From Planctomycetota bacterium (GTDB lineage Bacteria; Planctomycetota; JAJSAM01; JAJVHW01): 32,188 bases of DNA. The stretch spans positions 1 through 32,188 of the forward strand of contig JAIOPE010000117.1 of NCBI GenBank assembly GCA_021414065.1, written 5' to 3'. The notes under the pieces were generated by a model, which did no database searches, was not told the origin of the DNA, and worked only from the letters and a program-made list of their open reading frames with translations. The position numbers and the translations under genes are program-made. Of the stretch, positions 15,886-24,047 are shown one piece after another (positions within the stretch are counted from its first letter, which is position 1; the number at the start of each line of letters is the position of its first letter).

Positions 15886-17025
15886 ATGAAACCGATCACC
15901 CGGGCGCTGGCAGCATCGATCGCGCTGATCCTCGGCGGACTCGCTCGACCTCACGTCGCGCAGGCGCAGGACGACGGCGAACTACCCGTCACCGCCGACG
16001 CCGCGGCCGACCTGACGAAGGCCCTCGACGCGTGGGACCACCGCGCGCAGGGCGGCTTCACGAACACGATCCCCTTCGAGAAGGCGGTCCTGCGCGGCGC
16101 AGCCGAAGGGGCACCCGAGGCGGTCGTTGCACACGTCACGCACGAACGCTACGGGGCTCTGCTCTTCGCCGCCCTCTGCGAGCGCCGCCCGCAGGGCGAA
16201 GCCGCCGCCAAGCTCGTCGAGGCGTTCGCCGCGATGGAACCCGAGGCGCGCGTCGGGTCGGCCATCTCCATCGCAGCGCTCGGGACCGACGCCGCGCGCG
16301 CCGCGCTGCGCGAGCTTGCCGCGGTGGACGCGTTCCTTGCAAGCGGGCCGCCGAACGACGCGATCCGCGCGGCGCTCGTGCGCTCCGGCGATGCGGCAGC
16401 CGTCGCAGACGTGCGGAAGGGTCTGGCGTCGAAGGACGTGGGCGACGTCGCGAAGTCGCTCCTCCTCGCAGGCGACGCACGGGCGACCGAGTTCCTCGCC
16501 GATGCCGCGCGCCTGGCCGACGACGTGCGAAAACTCCCGGCACCCATCGCGTCGCACTGGTCCGAGACGAAGACAACGAAGAGCGAAGACGGTCTCACCA
16601 CCAGGTCCGACACCATCCCCGTGAACCTCGCGACGCTCGGCGACATCGCGGTCGAGGCGGCGAACCGCATGGGAGCGTCCACCCTCCCAGGCTGGGTCGC
16701 CTGGTGGTACGAGATCGAGAAGGGCCCGAGGTTCGGACGCGGCGTTGACGGCGCGAAGCTCGTCCGTCAGGTGGCAGCGGAGGACACGAGAGCCGCGAAG
16801 ACGAAGGCGCCGGGCCTGTACCGGGCAATCGCCGCAGTGCAGGCCGCAGTCCGGCCGACGGTCGCCGCGATGTCGGAGTGGAAGCTCGTCTCCGCGACGT
16901 TCGACCGCGGATGGACCATCGCGTATCGGATCGGTGATGCACCCGGCACGGCGACCGTGGACGGCGCGGGCAAGGTCACAGTCACAGTCGCAGTCGAGGT
17001 CGCACCGGCGGCGCCCGGGCGCTGA
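15886..17025 (+). CDS. Exported HEAT-like repeat protein, partner of the tethered sigma factor
   Basis: The 379-aa product has a signal peptide (MKPITRALAASIALILGG, cleavage near VAQA). Residues about 60-215 are an alpha-rich solenoid of degenerate HEAT/ARM-like pairs, for example EAAAKLVEAFAAMEPEARVG and DAARAALRELAAVDAFLASG. A region around 225-320 carries two tryptophan-rich patches (SHWSETKT, PGWVAWWYEIEKG), and a C-terminal beta-strand pair follows (WTIAYRIGD, KVTVTVAVEV). The family is not recognised. It starts 1 bp after the sigma-factor stop with GGAG at good spacing, so the two are cotranscribed and probably act in one pathway. It converges on a 47-aa gene 7 bp on. Confidence 0.75.
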   Translation: MKPITRALAASIALILGGLARPHVAQAQDDGELPVTADAAADLTKALDAWDHRAQGGFTNTIPFEKAVLRGAAEGAPEAVVAHVTHERYGALLFAALCERRPQGEAAAKLVEAFAAMEPEARVGSAISIAALGTDAARAALRELAAVDAFLASGPPNDAIRAALVRSGDAAAVADVRKGLASKDVGDVAKSLLLAGDARATEFLADAARLADDVRKLPAPIASHWSETKTTKSEDGLTTRSDTIPVNLATLGDIAVEAANRMGASTLPGWVAWWYEIEKGPRFGRGVDGAKLVRQVAAEDTRAAKTKAPGLYRAIAAVQAAVRPTVAAMSEWKLVSATFDRGWTIAYRIGDAPGTATVDGAGKVTVTVAVEVAPAAPGR

Positions 17026-17032
17026 CGCGGCG

Positions 17033-17176
17033 TCACTTCAGCGCGCGCGGTCTCACTTCGGTCCCGTAGTGCCGGCCGCCGACCGTCACCCCGAACACGA
17101 TCGCCCAGAGGATGATGACCGTGATCACGGTGCCGATGCACCCGAGCCCGCCGCGCGACCTGCCTTCGTCTGCCAT
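17033..17176 (-). CDS. Small single-pass membrane protein (47 aa)
   Basis: The short ORF encodes MADEGRSRGGLGCIGTVI, then a membrane helix (about residues 14-33, with IIL, W and VFGV) and a basic tail ending RPRALK. AGGAG lies 8 bp upstream of its ATG, the best evidence that it is translated. Planctomycetes carry many small single-helix proteins of this layout; no family is recognised. It converges on the HEAT-like gene and is divergent from the histidine kinase, with the first copy of the dispersed 91-bp element in its upstream region. It is too short for most gene callers and could be missed. Confidence 0.6.
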   Translation of the reverse strand: MADEGRSRGGLGCIGTVITVIILWAIVFGVTVGGRHYGTEVRPRALK

Positions 17177-17249
17177 GTGTTCGTCTCCTAGCCAGAGTCT
17201 ACCGCGTGTGTCGTCCGCGACTCGGGCCTACCTCGTCGGGGACGTCGCT

Positions 17250-17340
17250 GCGAGTGCCCGGTCCCCGTCTCCTCGGTCCGGCCCGGCCGCTCTGCTCCGC
17301 GAGAGCGCGTTGTGAAGCAGAACGTGCGTCGATCCTCTCC
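17250..17340. repeat. Dispersed 91-bp intergenic element, copy A
   Basis: This stretch aligns without gaps to 28508-28598: about 70 of 91 positions match by eye, and within a central core of 34 positions 33 are identical (around GGTCCGGCCCGGCC and CTCTGCTCCGCG). Near its right end GCGCGTT (17305-17311) can pair with AACGTGC (17321-17327). It lies in the divergent gap between the 47-aa gene and the histidine kinase; no gene reads convincingly through it. Confidence 0.7.
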
Positions 17341-17449
17341 CCCAAACGCTGGAACCAGGCAGACGCCCCTGTGAGTTGGCCCCGCCGCGTTCGCACCCTC
17401 ACACGTTCCTCGGGAGCGTCGTCCGCGGGGCACGGCGTAGAGTGACGGA

Positions 17450-19327
17450 GTGCGCCGCACGATCTCCCGGCTGATTCCGCTCGCGCTCGCGGTCGTGGCG
17501 GCCCTCGTGCTGACGGGGCTGGGCGTGTACGCGGCGCGGATGGAGCGGGAGATCGCGCGGCGAAACGTCTCCGGCGCGGCGGATGCCGCGACGCGGAGGC
17601 TGTCGCGCGCGATCGACACGCTGGCAGCGGAGTTCGCGACTGGACTTCCCGCGCCGGGCGAGCCGGTGACGCAGCGGGCGATCCTCGACACGGTGCGCCA
17701 TCTGTACCCGCTGCGCGTGCTCGACCCGTCGGGATGCGCGCTCGGCACGACGACGCCCCCGCCGGGAGCGATCCTCACGTCCGCCGCCGACGACTCCCCC
17801 GCCGCGCGCTACGTTCGCGATGCCCTCGACGCCGCCGATCGCCTCGGCGACGACGCCGCCGGTCGCGAAGCGCAGTCGCTCTTCCTGCGCGCCGCCGCCG
17901 ACGCCGCACCGGACCCGTTGGCGCAGGTTGCGCTGCGCGTCGTCGCCGACGCCGCCGAGGGGTTGCTGTTCGCCGACGAAGTCGTCCCGAACGCGGCGCC
18001 GCAACCCGCACCCGGCCTCCCCGGCGCCGAAGGTCTCGAACTGCTCGCGTCCGGCGCCGTCCTTCGCAATCCCGACCGCCTGCTCGGCCACGCGATGCGC
18101 CTCGCACCGCGCGCCGACGGCGATCGCATCTCGGCCGTGAGTCGCCCGTGGTTCCAGGCGCGGCAGGCCGCTGCCGCCGTCGCGGCCGCGGGCGTCCCGG
18201 TCGTCCGCCTCGCGGAAAGCCCTGACGGCCTGACGATGATCGTCGCCGCGCCGATCACGCTTTCGACGGACGAAGGCCCGGTCCCGGCTCTTCTCCTCGG
18301 CGACGTCCCGACGCAGACGCTCCGGTCGCGCGTCGTGGACGAATCGGAGTCGCTCGTCCGCGAGCGGAACGTCCGGCGCATCGCACTCTCCGGACCGTCG
18401 GGGCTGTCGGCAGTCGAAGCGATCACGCCGGGATGGGACCCGATGGCCGACGCGACGAGCACCATCCTCCGCACGAGTCTCGCGCCGCAGTTCCGCGATT
18501 GGAGCATCGAGGCCGTGGCCGTGCAGGATGCTGCGCTCGGCGGCGTCGGCGACCTCACGCTCCTCGCGTCGATCGTCGCGGGCGTGGCGCTTCTCGTCGC
18601 GGTCGTCGCGTTGCTGCGCGCGGCCGACCGGCAGGCCCGTCTCGCCGCGGAGCGGCAGACGTTCCTCGACCACGTGGCCCACGAGGTCCGCACACCGGCC
18701 GGCGCGTTGCTCGCGCTCTCCGAGGAACTCGCCGCCGGTCGCGTGCCCGCCGCGCGCCATCCGAAGTACCACGATCACCTCGCGAACGAGTCGCGCCGCC
18801 TCGCGCGCCTCGTCGAAGACACGCTCGACCTCTCGCGCCTCGATGCGGGGAAGCTCGTCCTCGACCTCGCGCCGCACGACCTCCGCGCGATCGTCGCCGA
18901 GGGGATCGAGGCGGCTGCTGCAACGGACCGCGTTGCGTTCCGCGCGCCGACGGAGCCCGTGATCGTCCGCGCCGACGCCGCAGCGTTGCGGCGCGTCGTC
19001 CGCAACTTGGTGGACAACGCGATCCGGCACGGAGGCGCCGAGCCGAAGCCCGAGGTCACGGTGTCGTCCGACGCGAAGACCGCCCGCGTGACGGTCCGCG
19101 ATCACGGTCCGGGCATCGCGCCGGACGACCTTCCGCGTCTGTTCGAACGCTTCCGGCGCAAGCCGTCTGCGACCCACGAGACGAAGGGCGTCGGCGTGGG
19201 ACTCGCGATCAGCCGCGAGATCGCGCGGACGCAGGGCGGCGACGTCACCGCGGCGAACGCGGGCGCGACAGGAGCAGGCGCGGTGTTCGTCCTCACGATC
19301 CCCGTCGCCGAAGGAACCAACGCATGA
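17450..19327 (+). CDS. Sensor histidine kinase with large periplasmic domain and no HAMP
   Basis: The 625-aa membrane kinase has a first membrane helix at about 8-30 and a second at about 370-392. Between them lie some 340 extracytoplasmic residues with no recognised sensor fold, longer than most. Cytoplasmic motifs are in order: H box DHVAHEVRTPAG (phospho-acceptor His411), N box VVRNLVDNAIRHG, G1 DHGPGIAPDD, F box LFERFRRK and G2 GVGVGLAISREIA. The second helix runs almost directly into the dimerisation helices (DRQARLAAERQTF), so there is no HAMP linker. The start is a GTG at 17450; the next in-frame ATG would remove the first helix. Its TGA overlaps the ATG of the response regulator (ATGA), so the pair is coupled. 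Ligand unknown. Confidence 0.92.
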   Translation: MRRTISRLIPLALAVVAALVLTGLGVYAARMEREIARRNVSGAADAATRRLSRAIDTLAAEFATGLPAPGEPVTQRAILDTVRHLYPLRVLDPSGCALGTTTPPPGAILTSAADDSPAARYVRDALDAADRLGDDAAGREAQSLFLRAAADAAPDPLAQVALRVVADAAEGLLFADEVVPNAAPQPAPGLPGAEGLELLASGAVLRNPDRLLGHAMRLAPRADGDRISAVSRPWFQARQAAAAVAAAGVPVVRLAESPDGLTMIVAAPITLSTDEGPVPALLLGDVPTQTLRSRVVDESESLVRERNVRRIALSGPSGLSAVEAITPGWDPMADATSTILRTSLAPQFRDWSIEAVAVQDAALGGVGDLTLLASIVAGVALLVAVVALLRAADRQARLAAERQTFLDHVAHEVRTPAGALLALSEELAAGRVPAARHPKYHDHLANESRRLARLVEDTLDLSRLDAGKLVLDLAPHDLRAIVAEGIEAAAATDRVAFRAPTEPVIVRADAAALRRVVRNLVDNAIRHGGAEPKPEVTVSSDAKTARVTVRDHGPGIAPDDLPRLFERFRRKPSATHETKGVGVGLAISREIARTQGGDVTAANAGATGAGAVFVLTIPVAEGTNA

Positions 19328-20040
19328 GTGAACCGCACGCAGCCGCAGGTCTCCGTCTGGTGCTCGTCGAGGACGAGCCCGCAATCGCGCTGGCGCTCAC
19401 GGACCGTCTCGAGCGCGAGGGCTTCCGCGTGACGCACTGCGCCGACGGCGAGTCGGGCTTGCGTGCCGCGCAGGACGGCAGCGTGGCGCTCGTCATCCTC
19501 GACCTCATGCTCCCGAAGATGAACGGCACCGACGTGCTCCAGGCGATCCGCGCCGGAGGGTCGCCGGTGGCCGTGATCTGCCTGACGGCGAAGGCGTCCG
19601 AGAGAGACCGCGTGAGCCATCTCGCGGGCGGCGCCGACGACTACCTGACGAAGCCGTTCTCGACCGACGAACTCGTCGCCCGCGTGCGCGCCGTTCTGCG
19701 GCGGACGAGCGCGCCGAGCCGGGTCGAGGCCGCGGGAATCGTGATCGACTTCGACGGGCACACGGTCACGCACGCGGCGACGCAGAACGTCGCGGGCGAG
19801 CTCCGGATCGAGAAACTCTCGGCGCTCGAGGCGGGCATCCTCCGGTGCCTCGTCACCCGCCGCGGCAAGGCCACGTCGCGGGCGCAGATCCTCGACGCCG
19901 TCTGGGGCCGGTACGCGGCGGTGACTGACCGCACCATCGACTTCAACGTGAAGAACCTGCGCCGGAAGATCGAGATCGATCCCGAGTCGCCGCGCCTGCT
20001 CGTGACCGACCACGGCGTGGGGTACCGATTCACGGGGTGA
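19324..20040 (+). CDS. OmpR/PhoB-family response regulator
   Basis: The 238-aa protein has a receiver domain (about 11-122) with acidic pair Glu16-Asp17, phospho-acceptor Asp60 (VILDLMLPKMNG), conserved Thr88 (CLTAK) and Lys110 (LTKPF). A winged-helix DNA-binding domain (about 135-238) follows, with the family's SALEAGILRCLVTRRGKATSRAQIL, TDRTIDFNVKNLRRKIE and HGVGYRF signatures. It is the cognate partner of the histidine kinase, whose stop overlaps its start by 4 nt. Regulated genes are unknown, but the collagen-like gene that follows 112 bp on in the same direction is an obvious candidate (inference). All key residues are present. Confidence 0.95.
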   Translation: MSEPHAAAGLRLVLVEDEPAIALALTDRLEREGFRVTHCADGESGLRAAQDGSVALVILDLMLPKMNGTDVLQAIRAGGSPVAVICLTAKASERDRVSHLAGGADDYLTKPFSTDELVARVRAVLRRTSAPSRVEAAGIVIDFDGHTVTHAATQNVAGELRIEKLSALEAGILRCLVTRRGKATSRAQILDAVWGRYAAVTDRTIDFNVKNLRRKIEIDPESPRLLVTDHGVGYRFTG

Positions 20041-20152
20041 CTGGCGCGTCATCGCATCTCGTAGCGGGCTCACATCTCGCCCCCGTGCGAAGCGTCATAC
20101 TGGTGTCGGCGCGAAGACGTCCGACAGGCCACACAAGAGAGCGAGGCTCACA

Positions 20153-21496
20153 GTGACGATGACGACGACGATGACGACTCCCAGACCGAGGACCCTGCTG
20201 TTCCTGACGATCGCCGCACTGTTCGTCGGCGCGTGCTCGTCGGCGCATGCGCAGGAGCGCTGGAACGACGACGACGACGGCCCGGACTGCCGCGTCGCCC
20301 AGCAGGAGGGCGGACCCGCCCTTCCACCGCCAGCGCACGGCCCCGAAGGCCCGGACGGGCCGGCCGGTCGCGGGGACGGTCCGCGCGAGCATCGCGGGCC
20401 GATGGGGCCCGGCGGCCCCGGCAGCCCTGGTCGCGGCGACGGGATGCACGGTGATCGCGTTCAGGATGACGGCATGCGCGGAGACCGCGCTCGCATGGGC
20501 TTCGGCGGCCCCGGTGGCCCGCAGCGCGGGCCCGAGGGTCCCGGCGGCCCGGCGCCGTCGATGGAACAGCGGATGGAGCGCCTCGAGCGCGCCGTCATGG
20601 AACTGCGGATGCTCCTCGAGCGGCACAACGTCGGCCCGCAGATGGGCGGCCCCGCCGAGCAGGGCATGCGCGAGCGGATGATGATGCGTGGTCAGGGTGG
20701 TCCCGGCGGCCCCGGCGGCAACGGTCCCGGCGGGCAGCGCGGCCCGGATGGTCCCAACGGTCGGGGCGGCCCGGGCGGTCCCGGCGGTCCCGGTCCGGAC
20801 GGCATGGGACCGCGCGGCATGCGCCCCGGCGAGGGCGGTCCCGAGGGCATGGGCCCACGCGGACCGCGCGGCCCCGGCGAGGACGGCGAACGTGGTCGCG
20901 GACCCGGTGGACCGGGGCGCGCTGACGGCGGCGGCGGCGGCCCGGGCGGCATGCATGGCGGTCCTGGTGGTCCCGGTGGCCCTGGTGGACCCGGTGGTCC
21001 CGATGGCCGCGGCCCAGGCGGGCGACGTGGTCCCGACGGACGTGGTCCCGACGGACGTGGCCCCGACGGCCAGGACGGCCGCCCCGGCGAACCGGGACAG
21101 CCCGGCGGCCCGGGAGGTCGTGGTGGTGACGGCGGTCGTGGCCCCGGCGGCCCAGGAGGGCCCGGAGGCGGCCGACGTGGCGGTGAAGGCGGTGGCCCGC
21201 ACGGGCGTGGCGGCGACGGCGGTGGCCCAGGGGGCCGGGGCGGCGAGGGCATGGGCCCACAGGGCCGGGGCGGCGAAGGCATGGGCCCAGGCATGCCGCC
21301 CCCTCCCGGCGGCGCGCAGAAGGAGATGGCCGAGCGCGAGCAGCAGCGGATCAACGATCAGTTGGCCCGCATGAAGCGCGCCGAAGAGGAGATCGCGACG
21401 CACCGCGCGGAACTGCAGAAGCGGCTCGAGGAACTCAAGGCATCGGAAGACGCCGCGAAGAAGGCCGCCGGGGAACAGCCCCAGCCGCCGCGCTGA
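20153..21496 (+). CDS. Collagen-like Gly/Pro-rich probable lipoprotein with coiled coils
   Basis: The 447-aa product starts with a basic/threonine-rich segment and a signal whose end reads LFVGAC, a good lipobox, so it is probably lipid-anchored. The body is an extended Gly-Pro-Gly-rich region broken into short collagen-like runs (GPM/GPG/GPD/GRG triplets), often out of the strict Gly-X-Y register, so a continuous triple helix is unlikely. Two helical segments interrupt or end it: about 137-160 (MEQRMERLERAVMELRMLLE) and a charged C-terminal coiled coil (about 390-435, ELQKRLEELKASED), which could trimerise the chain. GTG at 20153 is taken because GCGAGG lies 6 bp away; ATG at 20159 is possible. 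It follows the two-component genes on the same strand. Confidence 0.8.
   Translation: MTMTTTMTTPRPRTLLFLTIAALFVGACSSAHAQERWNDDDDGPDCRVAQQEGGPALPPPAHGPEGPDGPAGRGDGPREHRGPMGPGGPGSPGRGDGMHGDRVQDDGMRGDRARMGFGGPGGPQRGPEGPGGPAPSMEQRMERLERAVMELRMLLERHNVGPQMGGPAEQGMRERMMMRGQGGPGGPGGNGPGGQRGPDGPNGRGGPGGPGGPGPDGMGPRGMRPGEGGPEGMGPRGPRGPGEDGERGRGPGGPGRADGGGGGPGGMHGGPGGPGGPGGPGGPDGRGPGGRRGPDGRGPDGRGPDGQDGRPGEPGQPGGPGGRGGDGGRGPGGPGGPGGGRRGGEGGGPHGRGGDGGGPGGRGGEGMGPQGRGGEGMGPGMPPPPGGAQKEMAEREQQRINDQLARMKRAEEEIATHRAELQKRLEELKASEDAAKKAAGEQPQPPR
20690..21295 (+). repeat. Gly/Pro minisatellite-like repeats in the collagen-like gene
   Basis: The coding strand holds runs of short units: 9-mers of GGTCCTGGT/GGTCCCGGT type near 20957-21003, a 15-nt unit built on GGACGTGGTCCCGAC three times near 21037-21072, and a 30-nt unit around GGGCCGGGGCGGCGA twice near 21231-21292. 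Different unit lengths side by side suggest repeated slippage or recombination within the gene. Confidence 0.7.
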
Positions 21497-21518
21497 ACGC
21501 TCGCGGGCGGACGCTCCA

Positions 21519-21602
21519 GGGACGCTGTTCACTTTCACTTTCCTACGACGCGCGGTGCGAACCCGTCGCGCGCTGACGGAAAGTGAAAGTGAACAGCGTC
21601 CC
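21519..21602. repeat. Perfect 25-bp inverted repeat, REP-like
   Basis: Arms 21519-21543 and 21578-21602 are perfect reverse complements (left arm starts GGGACGCTGTTCACTTTCAC), separated by 34 bp. The end of the right arm recurs as a direct repeat: GAACAGCGTCCCC at 21591-21603 and 21607-21619. The flanks continue the symmetry with one mismatch, GGACGCTCC-A/G-GGGACGCTG, on either side. It lies between two convergent stops (21496 and 21630), so it may also end transcription in both directions. Layout resembles REP/BIME elements mobilised by REP-associated transposases. Confidence 0.85.
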
Positions 21603-21629
21603 CTTCGAACAGCGTCCCCGGAGCGTCCG

Positions 21630-24047
21630 TCAGCGCGGCGGGCCGAAGAGGTCGGCGCCGGGGATGCCCGTGAAGATGGTCTGGCGGTCACGGACGCTCG
21701 CAACGCCCACGATGAAGCGACCGCTCTGCGACACCGCGCCGACGAAGCCGTCGGAACTCCGGTAGGCGCCCACCGACGACAGCGTGAACGTTGCGGTCCC
21801 GGTCTCGGCCGCCAGCGCGGACGACGTCGGCGCGCCCGCTTGGTCGTGGCCGTAGATCGTTCCGGCGTCCCGGACCGTCTTGACGCCGCGCGGGGCCTTG
21901 AACGTTGCCGTGCCCGTGCTCCCGCTGAACGTCATGCGCGGCGCCTCGACTGCGGTCGCGGCGTCCACGAGTTCCGTGGTGGACTGGGTGAACGCCGTCA
22001 CTCCGGTCAGCAGCGACGAGCGCACGCCGCGCCCCTCGCGAACGAAGATGAACAGCGTGGGGTCGTCTCCGCTCGCGTCGGAAGCAGCGAGCAGCACCTC
22101 GCCGTCGAGGCAGGGGCGCAGTCGCACCGGCGGGCCGGGACTCTGTCCGTCGGGGCTGTCGCCCGCGAACCGAACGCTGAGCTGGTCCTCGACCATGTCC
22201 ATCACGCCGGTCGTGCTGAACGGGTTCTGCTGCACGCGCCACGAACCGGTCGGGAACGGCGCCTCCGCGCGCGCGTCCACGGGCACGGAGATGGAGACCG
22301 TGCCGTCCTCGCGGAGGACCGCGGTGCCGGTGGCGAACTCCGTCACGAGCCGGATGTCGGGCATTCCCGCGCCGCCGCGGCTCTCGGCCAAACGCGAGCA
22401 GACGATCAGCGTGTAGCGCCCGGCGACGTTCACGAACGTCGGTATGCCGGGCGCCTCACGCAGCGCGAATGCCAGGGTCTCCACTCCCGCCTGCGCCGGC
22501 TTGCGCAGCAGCACGTCGCCGCCGGCCGCCCGGACGAGTTCGTCCGTGCCGCCACCGCCGTAGGGATACAGGATCGCCGACGTGCCGGACTCCGTGAACG
22601 AGCCGAAGTCGTAGTCGTACACCGGGTCGGACATGGCGACCGGGCCGTTTGCAGCGACGGCCAGCCGGGTCCAGGTCGAGCTCCGGCCGGACGTGCTGAT
22701 GTTGAAGTTGCCTGCGTAGAACTCAAGCGTGCCGACCGACGCCTGGGACTTCGCGCCGAACTCCTGGCTCGTCTCGCCTTCGAACGACGCCACGACCCAG
22801 CGGCCGTCGAGCGGTCGCGGCGCGCCGCTGCCGGCCATGTAGATGGAGAAGTGAGGCGCCGGGAACGACACCACTCCGGGCGTGTCGAAGTTGTACGGCT
22901 TCGGCACCGGGGTCACGAGGCCCGTGGACTCGTCCTCCACGTACACCGTGAGTTCTGTCGCGGGGTTGCTGAAGCGTGACGCGTCGTACGGGAGCGAGAT
23001 CGTCGCCGATTTGCCGGCGTTGAACTTCGTACCGGGGGGCCCGAACTGGATCGCCGGCCCGGCCGGGTGGTCGCCCCCGAGACCGCCGAGCGACGGCGCG
23101 GGGCTCATCGTGATGACGACCGGGAACGGCATGCCCCCCGCCGGGATCGAGACCGACGCGCCGTCGAGGCTGCCGCCGGTGTCGGGCGGGTCGATGAGCG
23201 CGCCGCCGTCGTCCACGAGGCGCCCGTAGACCGGTTGTTGGTCGGCGAAGTTGCCGGTGAGCGCCGCGGCCGAAATGTCGATCTTCGACCGCCGGAGCTT
23301 CGGCAGCGTGAGGATCACCTGACACACCCACCCGCCGCCGGCCGCGCCGCCGTCGTGGAACCCGACCGTCCAGTCTCCGGACTCGGTGAGCAGGAGCGGC
23401 CGCGTGGACGCGCCCGTCAGGTCGAGATGCTCGCCGCGGGGGCCGTCGAGGCTGTCGAGCACGGGCACGAATGTCCTGCCCGCCCCGGCCTTGAGCACCA
23501 CGCGGGCCTTCGTCCCGGCCGGCGCGCCGAACGTGTACGTGAGGGCGTCCTTCGACGGCGCCGATGTGCCTGTGCCCGAGAACGCCTTCTGCGGCTTCAG
23601 GGTGACCGCGACCGTGTAGTCGCCGTCGGCTGCGCCGTCGCCGAAGACGCGGAGCGCGTGACGACCGCCCTCCGGCACCTGGAACGACGCGAGCTTCGAC
23701 CCGCGCCCCTTCACCGTCGCGGTGGCGAGCACCGCATCGCCGGGGTCGGTGAGGTCCATCTGCGGGATGAACGCGCCCCGCTTCGACTTCGCTTTCGCAG
23801 CGGCCGCGATCTTCGTGCCCATCCCGAGGTCGAACAGGAACCGCTCCCGCTCCCCCGCCGGCCGGATCGTGCCGGCGACGTTCGCGTTGCCGACGACTTG
23901 AAGGTCCACGGTGTCGTCCGCGCGGGCGGATCCCGCTCGGACGGCCACGGCGCACGCCAGCGCGGTGGTTACACCGGCGGTGACAACGGCGGAGACACCG
24001 GTGGCAACAGCGGCGGCAACGGGAGCGAGACGGCGGGAATGGACCAT
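21630..24047 (-). CDS. Large exported protein: PPC-like and ZU5-like domains with beta-rich C-terminus
   Basis: The 805-aa product has a long signal (MVHSRRLAPVAAAVATGVS, cleavage near ARA). About 50-275 holds two PPC-like beta-sandwiches (ERFLFDLGMGTKI through DGDYTVAVTLK, then LTYTFGAPAGTKARV through DWTVGF). About 285-404 is a ZU5-like domain (LDGASVSIPAGGMPFPVVIT, GPAIQFGPPGTKF, SFPAPHFSIYMAG). About 415-805 has three degenerate copies of a beta motif around DVLLRKPA/LAFALRE, EVLLAAS/LFIFVREG and SGRFIVG/IFTG. The same PPC-PPC-ZU5 scaffold occurs in the NHL gene at 26029. The ATG at 24045-24047 (AGAGG upstream) is chosen over a longer reading that lacks a signal. Function unknown; probably cell-surface. 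Converges on the collagen-like gene across the inverted repeat. Confidence 0.82.
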   Translation of the reverse strand: MVHSRRLAPVAAAVATGVSAVVTAGVTTALACAVAVRAGSARADDTVDLQVVGNANVAGTIRPAGERERFLFDLGMGTKIAAAAKAKSKRGAFIPQMDLTDPGDAVLATATVKGRGSKLASFQVPEGGRHALRVFGDGAADGDYTVAVTLKPQKAFSGTGTSAPSKDALTYTFGAPAGTKARVVLKAGAGRTFVPVLDSLDGPRGEHLDLTGASTRPLLLTESGDWTVGFHDGGAAGGGWVCQVILTLPKLRRSKIDISAAALTGNFADQQPVYGRLVDDGGALIDPPDTGGSLDGASVSIPAGGMPFPVVITMSPAPSLGGLGGDHPAGPAIQFGPPGTKFNAGKSATISLPYDASRFSNPATELTVYVEDESTGLVTPVPKPYNFDTPGVVSFPAPHFSIYMAGSGAPRPLDGRWVVASFEGETSQEFGAKSQASVGTLEFYAGNFNISTSGRSSTWTRLAVAANGPVAMSDPVYDYDFGSFTESGTSAILYPYGGGGTDELVRAAGGDVLLRKPAQAGVETLAFALREAPGIPTFVNVAGRYTLIVCSRLAESRGGAGMPDIRLVTEFATGTAVLREDGTVSISVPVDARAEAPFPTGSWRVQQNPFSTTGVMDMVEDQLSVRFAGDSPDGQSPGPPVRLRPCLDGEVLLAASDASGDDPTLFIFVREGRGVRSSLLTGVTAFTQSTTELVDAATAVEAPRMTFSGSTGTATFKAPRGVKTVRDAGTIYGHDQAGAPTSSALAAETGTATFTLSSVGAYRSSDGFVGAVSQSGRFIVGVASVRDRQTIFTGIPGADLFGPPR

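Noticed and set aside
17934..17946. TGGCGCAGGTTGC as a sigma-54 promoter
   Set aside because: Spacing between the GG and GC elements is two bases short and it lies inside the histidine kinase gene.
17399..19384. 661-codon minus-strand frame opposite the histidine kinase
   Set aside because: It lacks any protein family features, whereas the plus strand encodes a complete kinase with H, N, G1, F and G2 boxes.
20254..21703. Long minus-strand frames opposite the collagen-like gene
   Set aside because: They mirror the Gly-Pro repeat as Ala/Thr/Gly-rich or Pro-rich sequence; the plus strand has a lipobox, coiled coils and a sensible start.
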